Of a DNA stretch of 64,000 nt, positions 49,301-60,920 are shown piece after piece. The position numbers were made by a program, and so were the translations under genes. The notes beneath the pieces are model-generated. The model was not told the DNA's origin. It made no database searches and saw only the letters and a program-made list of their open reading frames with translations. This DNA comes from Melanocharis versteri (taxonomy: Eukaryota > Chordata > Aves > Passeriformes > Melanocharitidae). Position 1 is the stretch's first letter; each line of letters starts with the position of its first letter. Location: contig VZTG01004593.1 in assembly GCA_013397845.1 (NCBI GenBank), forward strand, positions 134,044-198,043, given 5' to 3'.

Positions 49301-52300
49301 TTACAGCTACGTCCTCCTCAGCCTTCCCAATTCTCCTATGTAGGCAAAGAATACATGCAAGGGAGATGTGTACGCGCATTATTCATGGAAGGAGCACTGC
49401 TGTGTGTAAGGTTTCCTACCTAAACAGTCAACCAAAACTTTGTGCACTTTTCCCACTAAAGGACAGAGTCAGACCCTTGGGGACTTGAGGTACATTCTCA
49501 TGTAGAACCATTAGCACACGCACACAGAGCACAGGCTCGCTACGTATCCAATTAAATAAACATACATAAATCATATTTTACTGTGCTGCACAACAGGCAA
49601 TATGGCTGATCATGTCTGGTGAAAAGTTATGGCATGTGGCTCAGATATAAAGAATACCTCACATAGCTACTTGAGCCTCTTGTGAAAAGAGGCAGTTAAG
49701 AATGTGATTTTTAAAGTGAGGTTTCTAAAACATGCCTGAATTTTACACCCATGGTTACTGAAGAATATTTCTGCAATTAAAATAATTACGCAGACTGAAC
49801 ATAAGATTGACTCAGAGGAAAATGCCTCACGATTTTAGCAAAGAAACAAAAACTGCAAAATGTTGCATTTAGAGATGGCTATATATTTTTCCAACAAAGC
49901 TAGAAGAAGTCGTTCAGAAACTGAGACTTCATTAGAGCTGGAAGGAAAAAAAATGCAGAAAACCATTTTTTGCTTCTCTGTTCTGTGAAAACATTTCAAT
50001 CAGACCCATTCCTATGCAGACATCCCATGCAAATATGATTTCAAGATTCCACTCTTGAAATTCAATGCTTATGGAACATTTGTATCTAAAGAGAAAGAAA
50101 AGTAACTACATCTATCCGTAATGAACGCAGAGACTAAAGACCTATTTGTAACATACTACAACCCCTAAATATTCCCCGAAGATGGACTACTTTTATTCAT
50201 ACTTTTTGACTGGACTAGTGCAAGGGGAGGAGGTCAGTGCATGGACAAACAGCCAGCCAATCTGCTCCCACCCATGAGCCTATCTCTTCATCAGTGAAAC
50301 TGCCCTGAAACCAGAGCCTGAGGGATCGCTTGGGCCTCGGGTGAACTTTCCATGGCCACTGGTATTTCTCCTCCATCTCTCAAAAGAGATGTGCTGCAGA
50401 CACGCCCAATTTACAAGTGGAGGTTGCAGCTGCTCCAAACTTCATGTTAAAGCCAATAAACTTCTCCTCTGAAGTTTCTGGCCACTCTACTCACCCAGCC
50501 AGCAATGCAGTAATTACACCTAAAAGCACACAAATGCGAAGAAAACCTTGTAAAAAATATTTCCATTTCACTCTGTCTAAAAAAATATTTAGTTTAAAGC
50601 TTACATGCTGTGAAACAGATCACAGTGTGGTCCAAGAATGCAAATTCTCACGAGAGCAGAATTTAGAATGTCATATGAAAGTGAAGAATGGTACTTCACT
50701 CTAAAATGCTGTGAAATTTTAAGAGGCAAAGTTAAGTACCGCAATGAAATTTAGTACATCATCTTTACTGGCTTATAGGATAAACAGTCTAATTTATAGC
50801 ATTTACAACATTATCACATATGGTCAGAAGTTCATCTACAAACTAGGTCACAGGTCATCAACAGGAAATTCATAGGAAATTATGGAGGAAATTAAAAGAA
50901 CACAAACGGGCAAGCAAACTAGTTTATACAATCTAGGTTCTCCCAGCACAGCTTCCTGTGTTATGATGAACTCAGCTTTCATACTAAACTTTGCTTTTTC
51001 CAGGCCGCATTAAGTATTTCTGAACTGTCTATTATACTCTCCAAGCCTCAAAATGTGGAGGTCAAATTCACTAAAAAGAGCCATTCATGTTTTTTTCTTT
51101 AAACAATAGAGCTGGGAAAGGAAATAGTAACTAGAAAAGGTGTTTTGAGATCATTAAATGCAGATTTGTCACTATTGGCACCTCAACAATGGGTGTTCAA
51201 GATCCTTCATTGACACAAATACCACAGTAAGGACAAATACCACCCAAACACAAGAAGACATTCTCATATTCCTTCAGTTCCAGCATCCCAGCCAAACTGC
51301 ACCTGCACTCTTGATCATGTTTGAGAAGATGACAAGTAGTGTCTGCGAGCCTGTTCTACTCTCACGTTAGACATGCTTTTCAAAATAAAACCCCTGGTCA
51401 GTAAGGCATAGGAAGAGAGAGGGCTACAGCTCAACTAGGTTATCTGGCCAACTTTTGAAAAGAAAAACTGTTAAACAGAAGCAGTTACTGCTTAATTGTC
51501 TAGAGCTGAAAGCTGACTGCACTGCACTGCCTATACCTCTAATGTATCACACAGAAATGAAAGTTAGGTGTAACTTTGCAAGACAGATACAACATGAAAG
51601 ACTGACAAGATGCCTCAGCTGTCTCTCCTTGCTCCTTTAGTTAAATAAAAAGACCTAGTATAAATGTGATCAACTTTTCCTTCATTCTTTTTCACAATAC
51701 CCAAATATTCACATAAGGTCCACAAAATAAAAGCAGTTCCTCAAGTTAATTCTTACTCTGGTGTTTTCACACCCTATCAAATTCAACAAAAACACTGAGA
51801 TCTGTTCTTTTCAATATCACAACTTGAAATTTCTAGTAAATTGTGCGTTTGTAGCTATCTTCTGCAGACAGTATTTCCCACTGAAGCAACAAGAAACACT
51901 CATATACTTTAAAAACTATAGGAATCACATCATCTACAATTTGATGAAAAACAGAACTATTTTTGGGTTGTGAGGAGTTGGTTGACAAGGTATAAGTGAT
52001 AATAGTACCGAGTAACACTCATTCCACATCATTTACTGCTGGTATTATACACAGGCTGTCTTTTTTGGCTTGCAGGAAGGTGAGATGGAAAATTCTAAGA
52101 ACACAGCGTTGAACTGAACACAGGATTTCACTTGCAGAATGAGGACTGCTATGTTCACACTGAACGCACCTATTATTGGATGTCTGTTCTTACCCACCAC
52201 CACCAAATCAAAGCCTAGGTTGAGAGAAAGGATCCTTTTTTGTGATGGGCAATATTACAGTATGAAACAAAGGAGAAAATTCTCCTACCGAACAGATTAC

Positions 52301-55300
52301 AATCTAAGCGCAGAGAACTGCAGAAACAGCTAAAAGTACCCAGGAAATCACAGTCAATGACTGATACAACTGGGAATACCTCCCTCACCTACTAACTTTC
52401 AAACCCAGTGATTTTAATCTCTCTTTGAAGGAAGGAAAAAGGAAAGTTGCTCTCCTCTTTATAATGAATTCAAGCCTGTTGAAAATCAAGTTTTCTTGTT
52501 TCGGTTACCTTTTGCAGCCTGTTTAAAAGCTGCCAATACAGATCAGGATTCTGTCTAAACTAGACTGCTCTACCCACTCCATCATGCTGCACACCCAAAT
52601 ATACTTGCTGTAAAGCCAGGTCTTTCTTTTTCCCCATCCCCCTCCACAGTCAATTCGAGCAAGATAATTCCGGCACCTATATGTCATCCAAGAGTGAGAC
52701 ACAAAACAGCATCAGTAGAGCAGCCAACTCAGTAAAATATGCGGAAAAAAGGAAGCCAGTAGCTATAAACAACTTACACACTCCTTCATAGCTACAGGCA
52801 GCCACTCGGAAGCAACAAATTCTGATTTGGGAAATTTTTGCAACTTCAGTATTCAAGCAATTTCCCTAGGACTACTCTATTTGCTACTGGCCTTGATACC
52901 AAAAATCCTGCAAGAACAAGTACAGAAGCACAATTTCCTGAGACTTTTAGAAAACCAATCTAGAAAAAAAGAGCTATAAATTAAAGTGTTCAGTTTAAGT
53001 TCAGGCACTCAGGTCCCAGTTTTAATGGTCACTATCCTTTTTCCGTCTTCTGATAAAAATTAAACCCAGTGGTTAGACAGAATTGCATGAAGTATTAATT
53101 AGATACTTCTTACAAGGGGCAATCTATATTTCTAAACTCAGATTTACATCTATACCACCAAATCAATCAGATATCAAGTTCTGGTAATTTAATGCTAGTT
53201 TTGTCATTTAAACTAATGGAAAGTATAATGTTTTTCAAGAAAAAAAACCAAATATCATTAATACTGTGTTATTTAGCAATTCTTACACAAGCTCTAAATT
53301 AGGTGACAGTTTTTGGTCATGACTCTGATGCTGTCTGGCCACTTCCAATGATGTAAAAGCATGCTCAGGGGAACCCAAGAGTAACCGTACCTGAAATTTT
53401 CTTTCAGCTCTGCTTTACTTGAGTCGCAGCCCAGAATCTGGATGTTGATTCTGTTTTAATGCTGTACACAGAGACATTCTACAATCTACTGTAGGTTATA
53501 AAGCAGAATCACACTAAAGAAGCTTCCCAGAAAACTGAAAAGAAACCCCCAGTTTTTGGAGGATTTCTACAATGTGCTTAGCAAAATAGCATGTTTCTGG
53601 TCTTCTGATTGTACTTACATGTCTTAAAACCGTGCAAAGAATGTTACAAAGATGGTAGTTTACTCTGAGACGAACTCTCCAGCATACAAATGAAGGCCTA
53701 GTGTTGCTCACAACTCAGCAGGTCATCAGGCTAACCCGAGGTGATCTGCAGAATCCTCACATTTCAGCCCCCTCCAACAAACAATGCATTTTGCAAAGAG
53801 GTGGCTGCTATTCAATTCCAAAATGGCAAGATATCCAACACCCTTCAGGTTTATCAAGTGTTGCAAACAGAGTATAACTTCCACACCTGTGAAAGACTGG
53901 GACTGACGAATCAGTACTGCGTTTGTTCTGAACCTTTGTCTATTCTCGAAAGAGGAGCTTCCTGGATCTCCAGTAGTCTATCACGATATCTAGTGTGCAT
54001 GTAGAAAAATTACTTCAGTCACAGGACTACCAGAAAAGACAATTAGAAATGTATTCAGACGCAGACTGACACCCCAACACAAATCTCAATGACAGCCTTC
54101 CATGACCTGACCCTGGAGCACCTCTGTGCACCCCAGCCTGGCCAAAGGTCCAAAAAAACCAGCAGAGAGAACATGGAGACTTCGAATGCAAGCAAGAACA
54201 AGGGGCTAGGAAGGAAAAATAACCCAGAACTTAGCCCTGCAGAGATGAGTGCTTTGAACTGAGATACAAAGATGAACAGGTTTAGGTAAGACAGGCACAG
54301 ACACCGTCTCTTCTTTCTTTCTTATATGCATTCTTCTTTGATTTTACTTCTAATGCCATGAAGAAAAGAGACAGTCTGGATCCCCACGCTCCTAGGTCAC
54401 AACAGCCAGGGAGAGCAACAGGTACTCAACTGCAGTTTGGTCAGCTGAACGCACAAGCAGTGCTCAGGACACTGCCCACAGCTCGTTCTAAAAGTGAACT
54501 CATAAGTATGCAGAAAATGTCTTGGTATCTGGTGGGCAAGGACCAGGCATATATGTGACATAACACACGGGCACAGCACTGTATGTGAGTTAATACCGCA
54601 CGTACAACCGCAGGAATGAAAAATAGGTCTCTACAGAAGGAGAGAAAAGCTTGTCTTTTGTATTCTTTCAGGCAAGAAACCAGGGAGAAAACAAAATTAG
54701 ATAGCAACTGTGCAAAAATGACTGGTCCATGAAGATGAACCAAGTTTGTGGTCTGAAGACACGGCACACTTAGATCCTTCCCCCATATCAGGATGCAGTG
54801 AAAGTTCCTAATTCTCTGTCAAGGTAAGTGGATGCCACAGAGACCAAAAGGGACTGGAAAGACACAGTGAGCCCCTTAGCAACTTCCCAAGCAATAAAGC
54901 AGGCACAGCCCCCGATGTAACTCAGCAGAGTGACCCTCTTGGGGTTCACCAGTTCACCACAGATTGAAGCAAAGGAGACGTAGCAGGATCCAGGATGTAG
55001 AGGTGGTCCTACTAGCCATTGACACCGACACGCTCTCAGTTTTTATTGTCCCAGTAATGGGTCTGGCCTAAGACAACACAAAACTACTCAGAATTCAGGG
55101 AGGCAAAGAGATCACATTACTGTTAAGAAGATATATGGGAAGGTGTTTCCTAATACCACAATTAAAAAAAAAAGAAGGCGATGCAATACTGACCATTCCA
55201 TTAAATATTCATTACAATACAGCTGCTTTCAAGCTACAACATATTCCTTCAGATAACTGAATTAAGGGACAGGAGAACTGAATGAGCTTTGTGTGTATCT

Positions 55301-56249
55301 GGCACTTCTCAATTACGTTAAACTGAGTTCTTCAGTTCATGTGTAATTATCTCCAAATATTAATCTTTAGACTTAGAGGTTCAAGCTTAAAAAAAAATAA
55401 AAATACTTAGGACTCTCAATTTTGCTCAGATGACTCCTAAGATCCTTCCTACTGTTCAAGGAGTTTGAAGAGTTTGTCCTAGAGCTTTTATCAAACATTC
55501 CTGAAAGAGAGATGAGGTTATCTTTTCCTCCTACAAATTTTAATTTGCATACAGATACCATCAGTTGGACAGCAGGGTTACATACTTCTCTCCTTTCCCT
55601 TCTGCTTGAACTTGGTAATCAAACTCCAGTAACAGCAGGCAACACTGAGACTGAATTTTACTCTTCAACTTTGAAGGACTGAAACCTCTGCAAGGAAACT
55701 GTAAAGCAAAGAGCAGTAAAGTAACGGCATACTTTTCAGAAGGTAACCTCCAAATGACCATGCTCTGGAATTAGATTTTACCATTGCAGAAAGCTCTTCA
55801 GACATTCCTTCATGCTGTGTGTGTTACACTGTTACCCTACACCACCTCCATCTCAAACTGACACGTTACCTCCAACACCAAAATTGTCAATTAAAGTAAC
55901 TGAAGAAGGCTGCAGGAAAAGTTATTTCTTTCAAGTGCGTTACTCTGTTCCGGTAATATTTAATGCCTGGGTCAATCACAGGGTGCAGCTCCTCTCTCTG
56001 CTAAAACAAAATCCAGGATTTGCTTTCGTATTTAGAAGGAAAAAAGGAAAAAAAGCAAGAAGCTTCCAATGTTTGAAAAGCTATATATATTATTTCATTT
56101 AACTGTTTGGAGACCTCCTAAGTTGCATTAAGTTTTATCCTGCTTGGCAGTTGCACATGATTTCTTTATTTTCCCTTGAATTAAGCAGCAATATATCAAA
56201 AACTTCAAGTATATTTCCCCCTTTTCAGTAACACGCATCGTATATGTAT

Positions 56250-56430
56250 ATTGTATATGAATTGTACTGGATTCAAACTTTCAGCGTCTCTTCTCATGCA
56301 AGGTCAAAGCTTTACATTGTTGTAATTTTCTTTTTCAGTGTTTTTCTCCGCTGAGAAATTAATATTCTGCATGAACAATGAACTCCTTGCATGGCCTTTG
56401 AACCTGGTGGTTGCTAGGAGGCCTTAAGAA
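56250..56430. promoter_or_regulatory. Motif-rich block, candidate conserved intronic enhancer
   Basis: The block contains CAAGGTCAAAG (an NR5A/ERR-like half-site), AACAATGAACTC (SOX-like), CCTTTGAACC (TCF/LEF-like) and GTTGCTAGG (an RFX half-site-like string). It is free of recognised repeats. The motifs are seen directly; any enhancer role is inference, because individual short motifs occur by chance. Confidence 0.25.
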
Positions 56431-57029
56431 ACCCTGGAGTACAGCCTATTTAATAGCACGTATCAAGAGATTATTCAGAAGCAAAAATGTGTGATTTTCT
56501 AAATTGTCTGCTTTTCTCCCTCCTTACTTCCATCTCCATTCATCTGTCAAACAATCTTTAGATTTCATATGAATTGCATCTGCATCAATTTTCTATAATT
56601 ATGGGCAGTTTGTTCCCCGAGTATTGAAAATGTGACTGGCCAGCCACCAATGCTGCTTCAAATCAAGCAAATATCAAACTGCTCCTTACTCAGTTTTACT
56701 GAAAAGGCTGCTTAAAATCAGATGTGCTTCACCACTGTAGCATGAGGTCTGCACTTCCATTATCAACGTGGTTCTGCTTAGAGACTGTATTTTCCTCATA
56801 CAAAACACCATGGCATTGACTGCAGCACCATTACTCAGTATTTCTCTGTGCTGAAAGAAATATATATAGCTTCTCCATGCTCAATTCAGGCGCACTTGAA
56901 TATTACCATTTCAAGTTTTTTAGCATCTAACTGAAGGTTGTTTGATTGTATGCATTTCCATATTTCCCCAAGCATAGTAATTGAGGCAAAACCCCAAGGT
57001 TTCTTTCCCACCCTCCACCCCCATCCCAA

Positions 57030-57080
57030 ACAATGAGGCATTTAATTAAAAGATAACCACAACAATGCTAATGGTGATGA
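57030..57080. promoter_or_regulatory. Clustered homeodomain/GATA/RUNX/SOX motifs, candidate enhancer core
   Basis: Within about 40 bp there are ACAATGAG (SOX-like), TTTAATTAAA (homeodomain), AGATAA (GATA), AACCACAA (RUNX) and ACAATGCTAATGG (SOX plus homeodomain-like TAATGG), with overlap between the GATA and RUNX sites. The element lies about 2.4 kb inside intron 1 from exon 1, where developmental genes often carry enhancers. The function is inferred from motif density only. Confidence 0.3.
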
Positions 57081-57249
57081 GGTTAAATGGTTGGATAAAC
57101 AGAATGCAGCCCTCTGAAAAGCCCATGTGTTTCGGGACACTTTCTCCCCTACAACATTCTGGGTGACAAAGAAAGTATTTGTATTCCTGATCCTCACAAT
57201 TTTTGCGCCAGTGGACTTCCTACAGATTTCCTGCAAGGAAGAGAGTTTC

Positions 57250-59484
57250 CTTCAAATAGTGAGAAGTGTTTAGACACAGTAGCTATTCCTCCCAAAACTA
57301 ATATTTGGAAAGGCAGTGGACAAGGATCCTTTAAAAATAAATGAATGTGGCAACTATCCATTATGAGAGAACAATTACATTTCCAGATAAAAGCCTATTA
57401 AGTTATTGTTAGGGTTAAAAAAACCACCAACAAATATTTGCTGATTTTAATTTTCAATGTGTTCTCCCTCCGACAACTTTAGCAAATTAGTAAAACTTAA
57501 CACGACATTCGTCCCTCATCTTCAGTTGCTGCAATTGAAATAAATACACTTTATAGTTATAAACAAGTATTCTTGGTCTGGAGATTACTTTGAAACATTT
57601 ATAGCAGATTAAAATTCTGCACCCCCTCCTACCCCTCAAGGACACAGGTATCTGCCAGCAAACGCAGGGTGACACATCTGATCCAGCAGATTGCTGGTGT
57701 TTGACTATCTGGTTGGATTGCACCAATCTTGCCAACATAAAGCTTTCACAGAGCCAGACCACTTCCCCAAAGAATTAAAAACAAGCAAGAACCACACCAC
57801 TTGGCACAAAATGCTCACGTGAGCCCCTTCTCTTTTAAATATGGGCTTTCATACTGAAAGAAAGGCCTAAAACGTATTGACTTCAACAGAACTGACACAG
57901 GGTATCTTACAGTGGGATATCAGGACATTCACCCAGAACAACAAAAATCTTTGCAGTATTGTCAAATTCAGCTTTCCAGACACTTTCAGGTCCTGCAGCA
58001 CCAACAGAACAAATCAATCACTCCACCACCACAACCATTCTCCTCTTCTTCAGCTGTTCAAGCATAAATTATCCTTGTTGTTTCCACTCACTGTGACTTC
58101 CCAAGAACCAGAGCACCAATTGCCAAAATGGCACAATATTCTTACATAGTCAGAATTTTCAGTAAAATGCGTATTATTTCTCTTCTACTTGGGCATTAAA
58201 GAAAGAACAGCCACGAGTTATTTTTAAAACATGAGAAACCAATCCTGACTAAAGAGATATGTTTATTAGGGCCAGAGACAGGAAAGTGAGCATATAACTG
58301 AAAACCACAATCTTCGGCTCAACCTTTGCAGCAGAAATGGGGCAGGAAGGACAGCATCAGGGCTGGAGATGTTTTCAGTAATGCATTATAAATACCTTCA
58401 TTTTCTCCTTTAAAGGAATCTGCCTACTCAACCTAAATTGTGCCTCAGAGGGAGAAACGTGCCTTTGTGACAAACTGGAATTTGCCATCATAATAATGAA
58501 ACGTTATGTCCTATCATCACAATAAACAGGCAGCAGAACAACAAAGGAGGTTTCTAGGATTTTCTGCCCCCGGCCCCCTCCCCATCAGCATTTTCCCAAG
58601 TCTTCTTCTGGGTGTTTATGAAATGCCTTAATTCCAAGGCCATTAAGATGCATTTCTCGATGGAGCAGATTCTACCAAGAGTACTGAGGCTTTCCAAAAT
58701 CTCACCAGCACTCCATCGGAGGCCAAGCCTCACCCTGATGCCTGCCTCTCCCTGCGCTGTTTTTTGTTTTGTTTGTGCTTTCTCTTTCCCATGCACAAAC
58801 ATGTTGGTGCAGTGTCCATTATTTCCCTACGGCCTTCCTTGAAAGCCACTGACAAACGAATACACATACACGTGTGTGTTCCTCCACATACACAGGTCTG
58901 GTCTCCTACACCTCAAAAAACAAATGCAAATGTGTTTACAGTCATTTTCACCAACACATGCCTTGCCATTGCAGAAACATGCAGCTGAAAGCCAAAGAGT
59001 CTGTGACAAGGCAAGTGCGTTTGCAACCACAAGTAACCCCTTTCCTTTCCAAAATGGAAAAACACGAAAGTCTGATGAGTTAACTAGAGTCAACTGCATT
59101 TAAAGAGGAATGTGTGGGGGAGCAGTAAATATCCAGCACATGCTTTTACGCACAAAAGGCGCAAAGGGCTCCATGCTCTGCACATACAGTCATTTTTGTC
59201 TGCTCTTCCACAACAGAGAGATGCAACCGTTTCTCTCATACATTTATTTCACTCGACTAACAGATTTTAAACACCATATTGCGAGGACCCCGCTGTGAAT
59301 CTTGCAGAGGTACAAAATGGTGGATGTATGCTTTTTTTTTTTTGCCTTTTTTTTTTNATAACAGCTCAGCCTCCCGATCGCAGGCTCCCCTCCGTACCCA
59401 CCAACACAGCCTTCCCGGCCAGACACACATCCCGAAGCAGCCTCGCAACAAAGCTCTCTCGCATACACAAATTATGTTACAAAC
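57250..59484 (-). other. STOX2: STOX2 intron 1, promoter-proximal segment
   Basis: This is intronic DNA just downstream of exon 1. It becomes GC-richer towards the exon, and it carries a T-rich stretch at 59331-59356 ending in a single ambiguous base (N at 59357). The donor after exon 1 is TCAG|GTTTGTAAC. No other exon was recognised. Confidence 0.85.
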
Positions 59485-59650
59485 CTGATGTCATGTAGCC
59501 CCGTGATGCCTGGGAAATAAAAGCTGGGGGGAAGTGCTTGTGCAGCCGGTAGTCCTTCTCGCTGCGGGACCTCATGCGGTCTGAGGCCCGGTCGGAGAAG
59601 TCGGAGCTAGGCCAGGCCCGCCGCAAGGTCGTACTCCGCGTCTTCTTCAT
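59485..59650 (-). CDS. STOX2: STOX2 exon 1, coding part (canonical amino terminus)
   Basis: From the ATG at 59650-59648 the minus strand reads MKKTRSTTLRRAWPSSDFSD, then RASDRMRSRSEKDYRLHKHF and PPAFISQASRGYMTS, ending on the first base of a glycine codon. This is the well-conserved STOX2 amino terminus (55 whole codons plus one base; phase 1). Compared with human as I recall it, the segment around PPAFISQAS is slightly changed. The start has A at -3. It is basic and Ser/Arg-rich with no signal peptide or membrane segment, consistent with a nuclear protein. The donor is CATCAG|GTTTGT, weaker than consensus at +3 to +6. A short upstream frame overlaps the start. STOX2 is known in mammals for roles in trophoblast and decidual biology; its avian role is not evident from sequence. 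Confidence 0.97.
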
Positions 59651-59688
59651 CCTGAGGATGCCCGAGCCTGCTCCTCCCGCCGCAGCAT
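59647..59688 (-). other. Upstream ORF overlapping the STOX2 start codon
   Basis: If this stretch is in the mRNA, the ATG at 59688-59686 opens 13 codons (MLRREEQARASSG) and stops at TGA, 59649-59647. The stop overlaps the STOX2 start as ATGA. The upstream ATG has C at -3 and C at +4, a weak context, so leaky scanning is expected, with possible reinitiation. The arrangement is seen directly; translation is inferred. Confidence 0.5.
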
Positions 59689-59972
59689 GGGTCAGGGGTG
59701 CGCGCTGCCGGCCATCAGCCGAGCGCGGCCACCGCCGGGGCGCAACCTGCGCGCATCTCGCCGCTCCCTCTTCTAGGAAGCCAGCCCCAGGTCCCTTCCT
59801 TTTTTTTTTTTTTCCCCCTCGAATGATCCAATTTTACACACGTCCCACAATGCATTACACTTCATTTGCAATCGGTCCGGCTTATAGCTCCCAGATTTGC
59901 GTGGAGGAAAGGCACGTTATGTAGCTTCTCAGGCAAAAAAAGGAAAGGGGGGGAGGGGGAGGCTGGAGGGGG

Positions 59973-60438
59973 NNNNNNNNNNNNNNNNNNNNNNNNNNNN
60001 NNNNNNNNNNNNNNNNNNNNNNNNNNNNNNNNNNNNNNNNNNNNNNNNNNNNNNNNNNNNNNNNNNNNNNNNNNNNNNNNNNNNNNNNNNNNNNNNNNNN
60101 NNNNNNNNNNNNNNNNNNNNNNNNNNNNNNNNNNNNNNNNNNNNNNNNNNNNNNNNNNNNNNNNNNNNNNNNNNNNNNNNNNNNNNNNNNNNNNNNNNNN
60201 NNNNNNNNNNNNNNNNNNNNNNNNNNNNNNNNNNNNNNNNNNNNNNNNNNNNNNNNNNNNNNNNNNNNNNNNNNNNNNNNNNNNNNNNNNNNNNNNNNNN
60301 NNNNNNNNNNNNNNNNNNNNNNNNNNNNNNNNNNNNNNNNNNNNNNNNNNNNNNNNNNNNNNNNNNNNNNNNNNNNNNNNNNNNNNNNNNNNNNNNNNNN
60401 NNNNNNNNNNNNNNNNNNNNNNNNNNNNNNNNNNNNNN
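59973..60438. other. Assembly gap (466 N)
   Basis: This run of N lies in the CpG island just upstream of STOX2 exon 1. It is flanked on the left by a tract with G7, G5 and G6 runs and on the right by AGCCGCGGGGCGCG. Extreme GC and G-run content probably caused the sequencing dropout. Part of the promoter or 5' UTR is missing. Confidence 1.
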
Positions 60439-60920
60439 AGCCGCGGGGCGCGTGGACACAGGCGAGGGAAGGGCGCCGGGAGAGGTCTGCATCCCCGGGG
60501 CACCCTGCGCAGAGCCGGCGGGGTTCACCCACGCATCCTCCTCCGCCTTTCCCCATCGGCGCCTGAAGAACCGGCTCTCCCCACGAGGGCCTAGTCAGTC
60601 ACACCGCCCCACTGAAAACCCACCACACTCCACAAGGATATCCAGGACACCCGGCCTGTCCCCCTCACCGGCGGGAAGGGGGTTGCCCACCCTCTCACAG
60701 TGGCTCACACATCTACGCCCAGGGCACCCTCTTGAGTGGGGCCCGGCCACCTGGGCGTTTTATGAACTCCAGTTAACCAGAACTGTGCAAAGGGACTCGG
60801 TTCCTCCTCTGCAAGACAGCTCTGAGCACGCCTGGTGTCAGGTGCTGCCACCGTTACCAATGGGGACAACTGCAATGCAGGGATGTGAAAATGTTGCTTT
60901 TGCAGCTTTGTGAAATTACT

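Larger units (their letters stand above)
40769..56250 (-). other. STOX2: STOX2 intron 1, segment with local tandem duplications
   Basis: This is intronic DNA. It contains a perfect-to-near-perfect 22-bp tandem duplication (42125-42168), a near-repeat of about 20 bp (43297-43339) and many short homopolymer runs. No supported exon, RNA gene or recognisable repeat was found in the remainder. The 133-residue frame at 47778-48179 has no recognisable domain and overlaps a minus-strand frame, so I do not call it a gene. Confidence 0.75.
59480..60920. promoter_or_regulatory. STOX2: CpG island: canonical STOX2 promoter and 5' UTR (interrupted by gap)
   Basis: CpG-dense sequence surrounds exon 1 and continues on both sides of the run of N. 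The region 59651-59972 is presumably 5' UTR/proximal promoter on the minus strand. It contains a T13-14 run at about 59800-59813 and a G-rich tract at 59947-59972 beside the gap. No TATA box was identified. The transcription start may lie in the unsequenced gap. The right-hand part, 60439-60920, has long frames (to 60913) that exist only because N codons carry no stops. Confidence 0.8.

Noticed and set aside
59866..60913. Long frames of 199-338 codons across the gap
   Set aside because: They are open only because the 466 N bases cannot encode stops.
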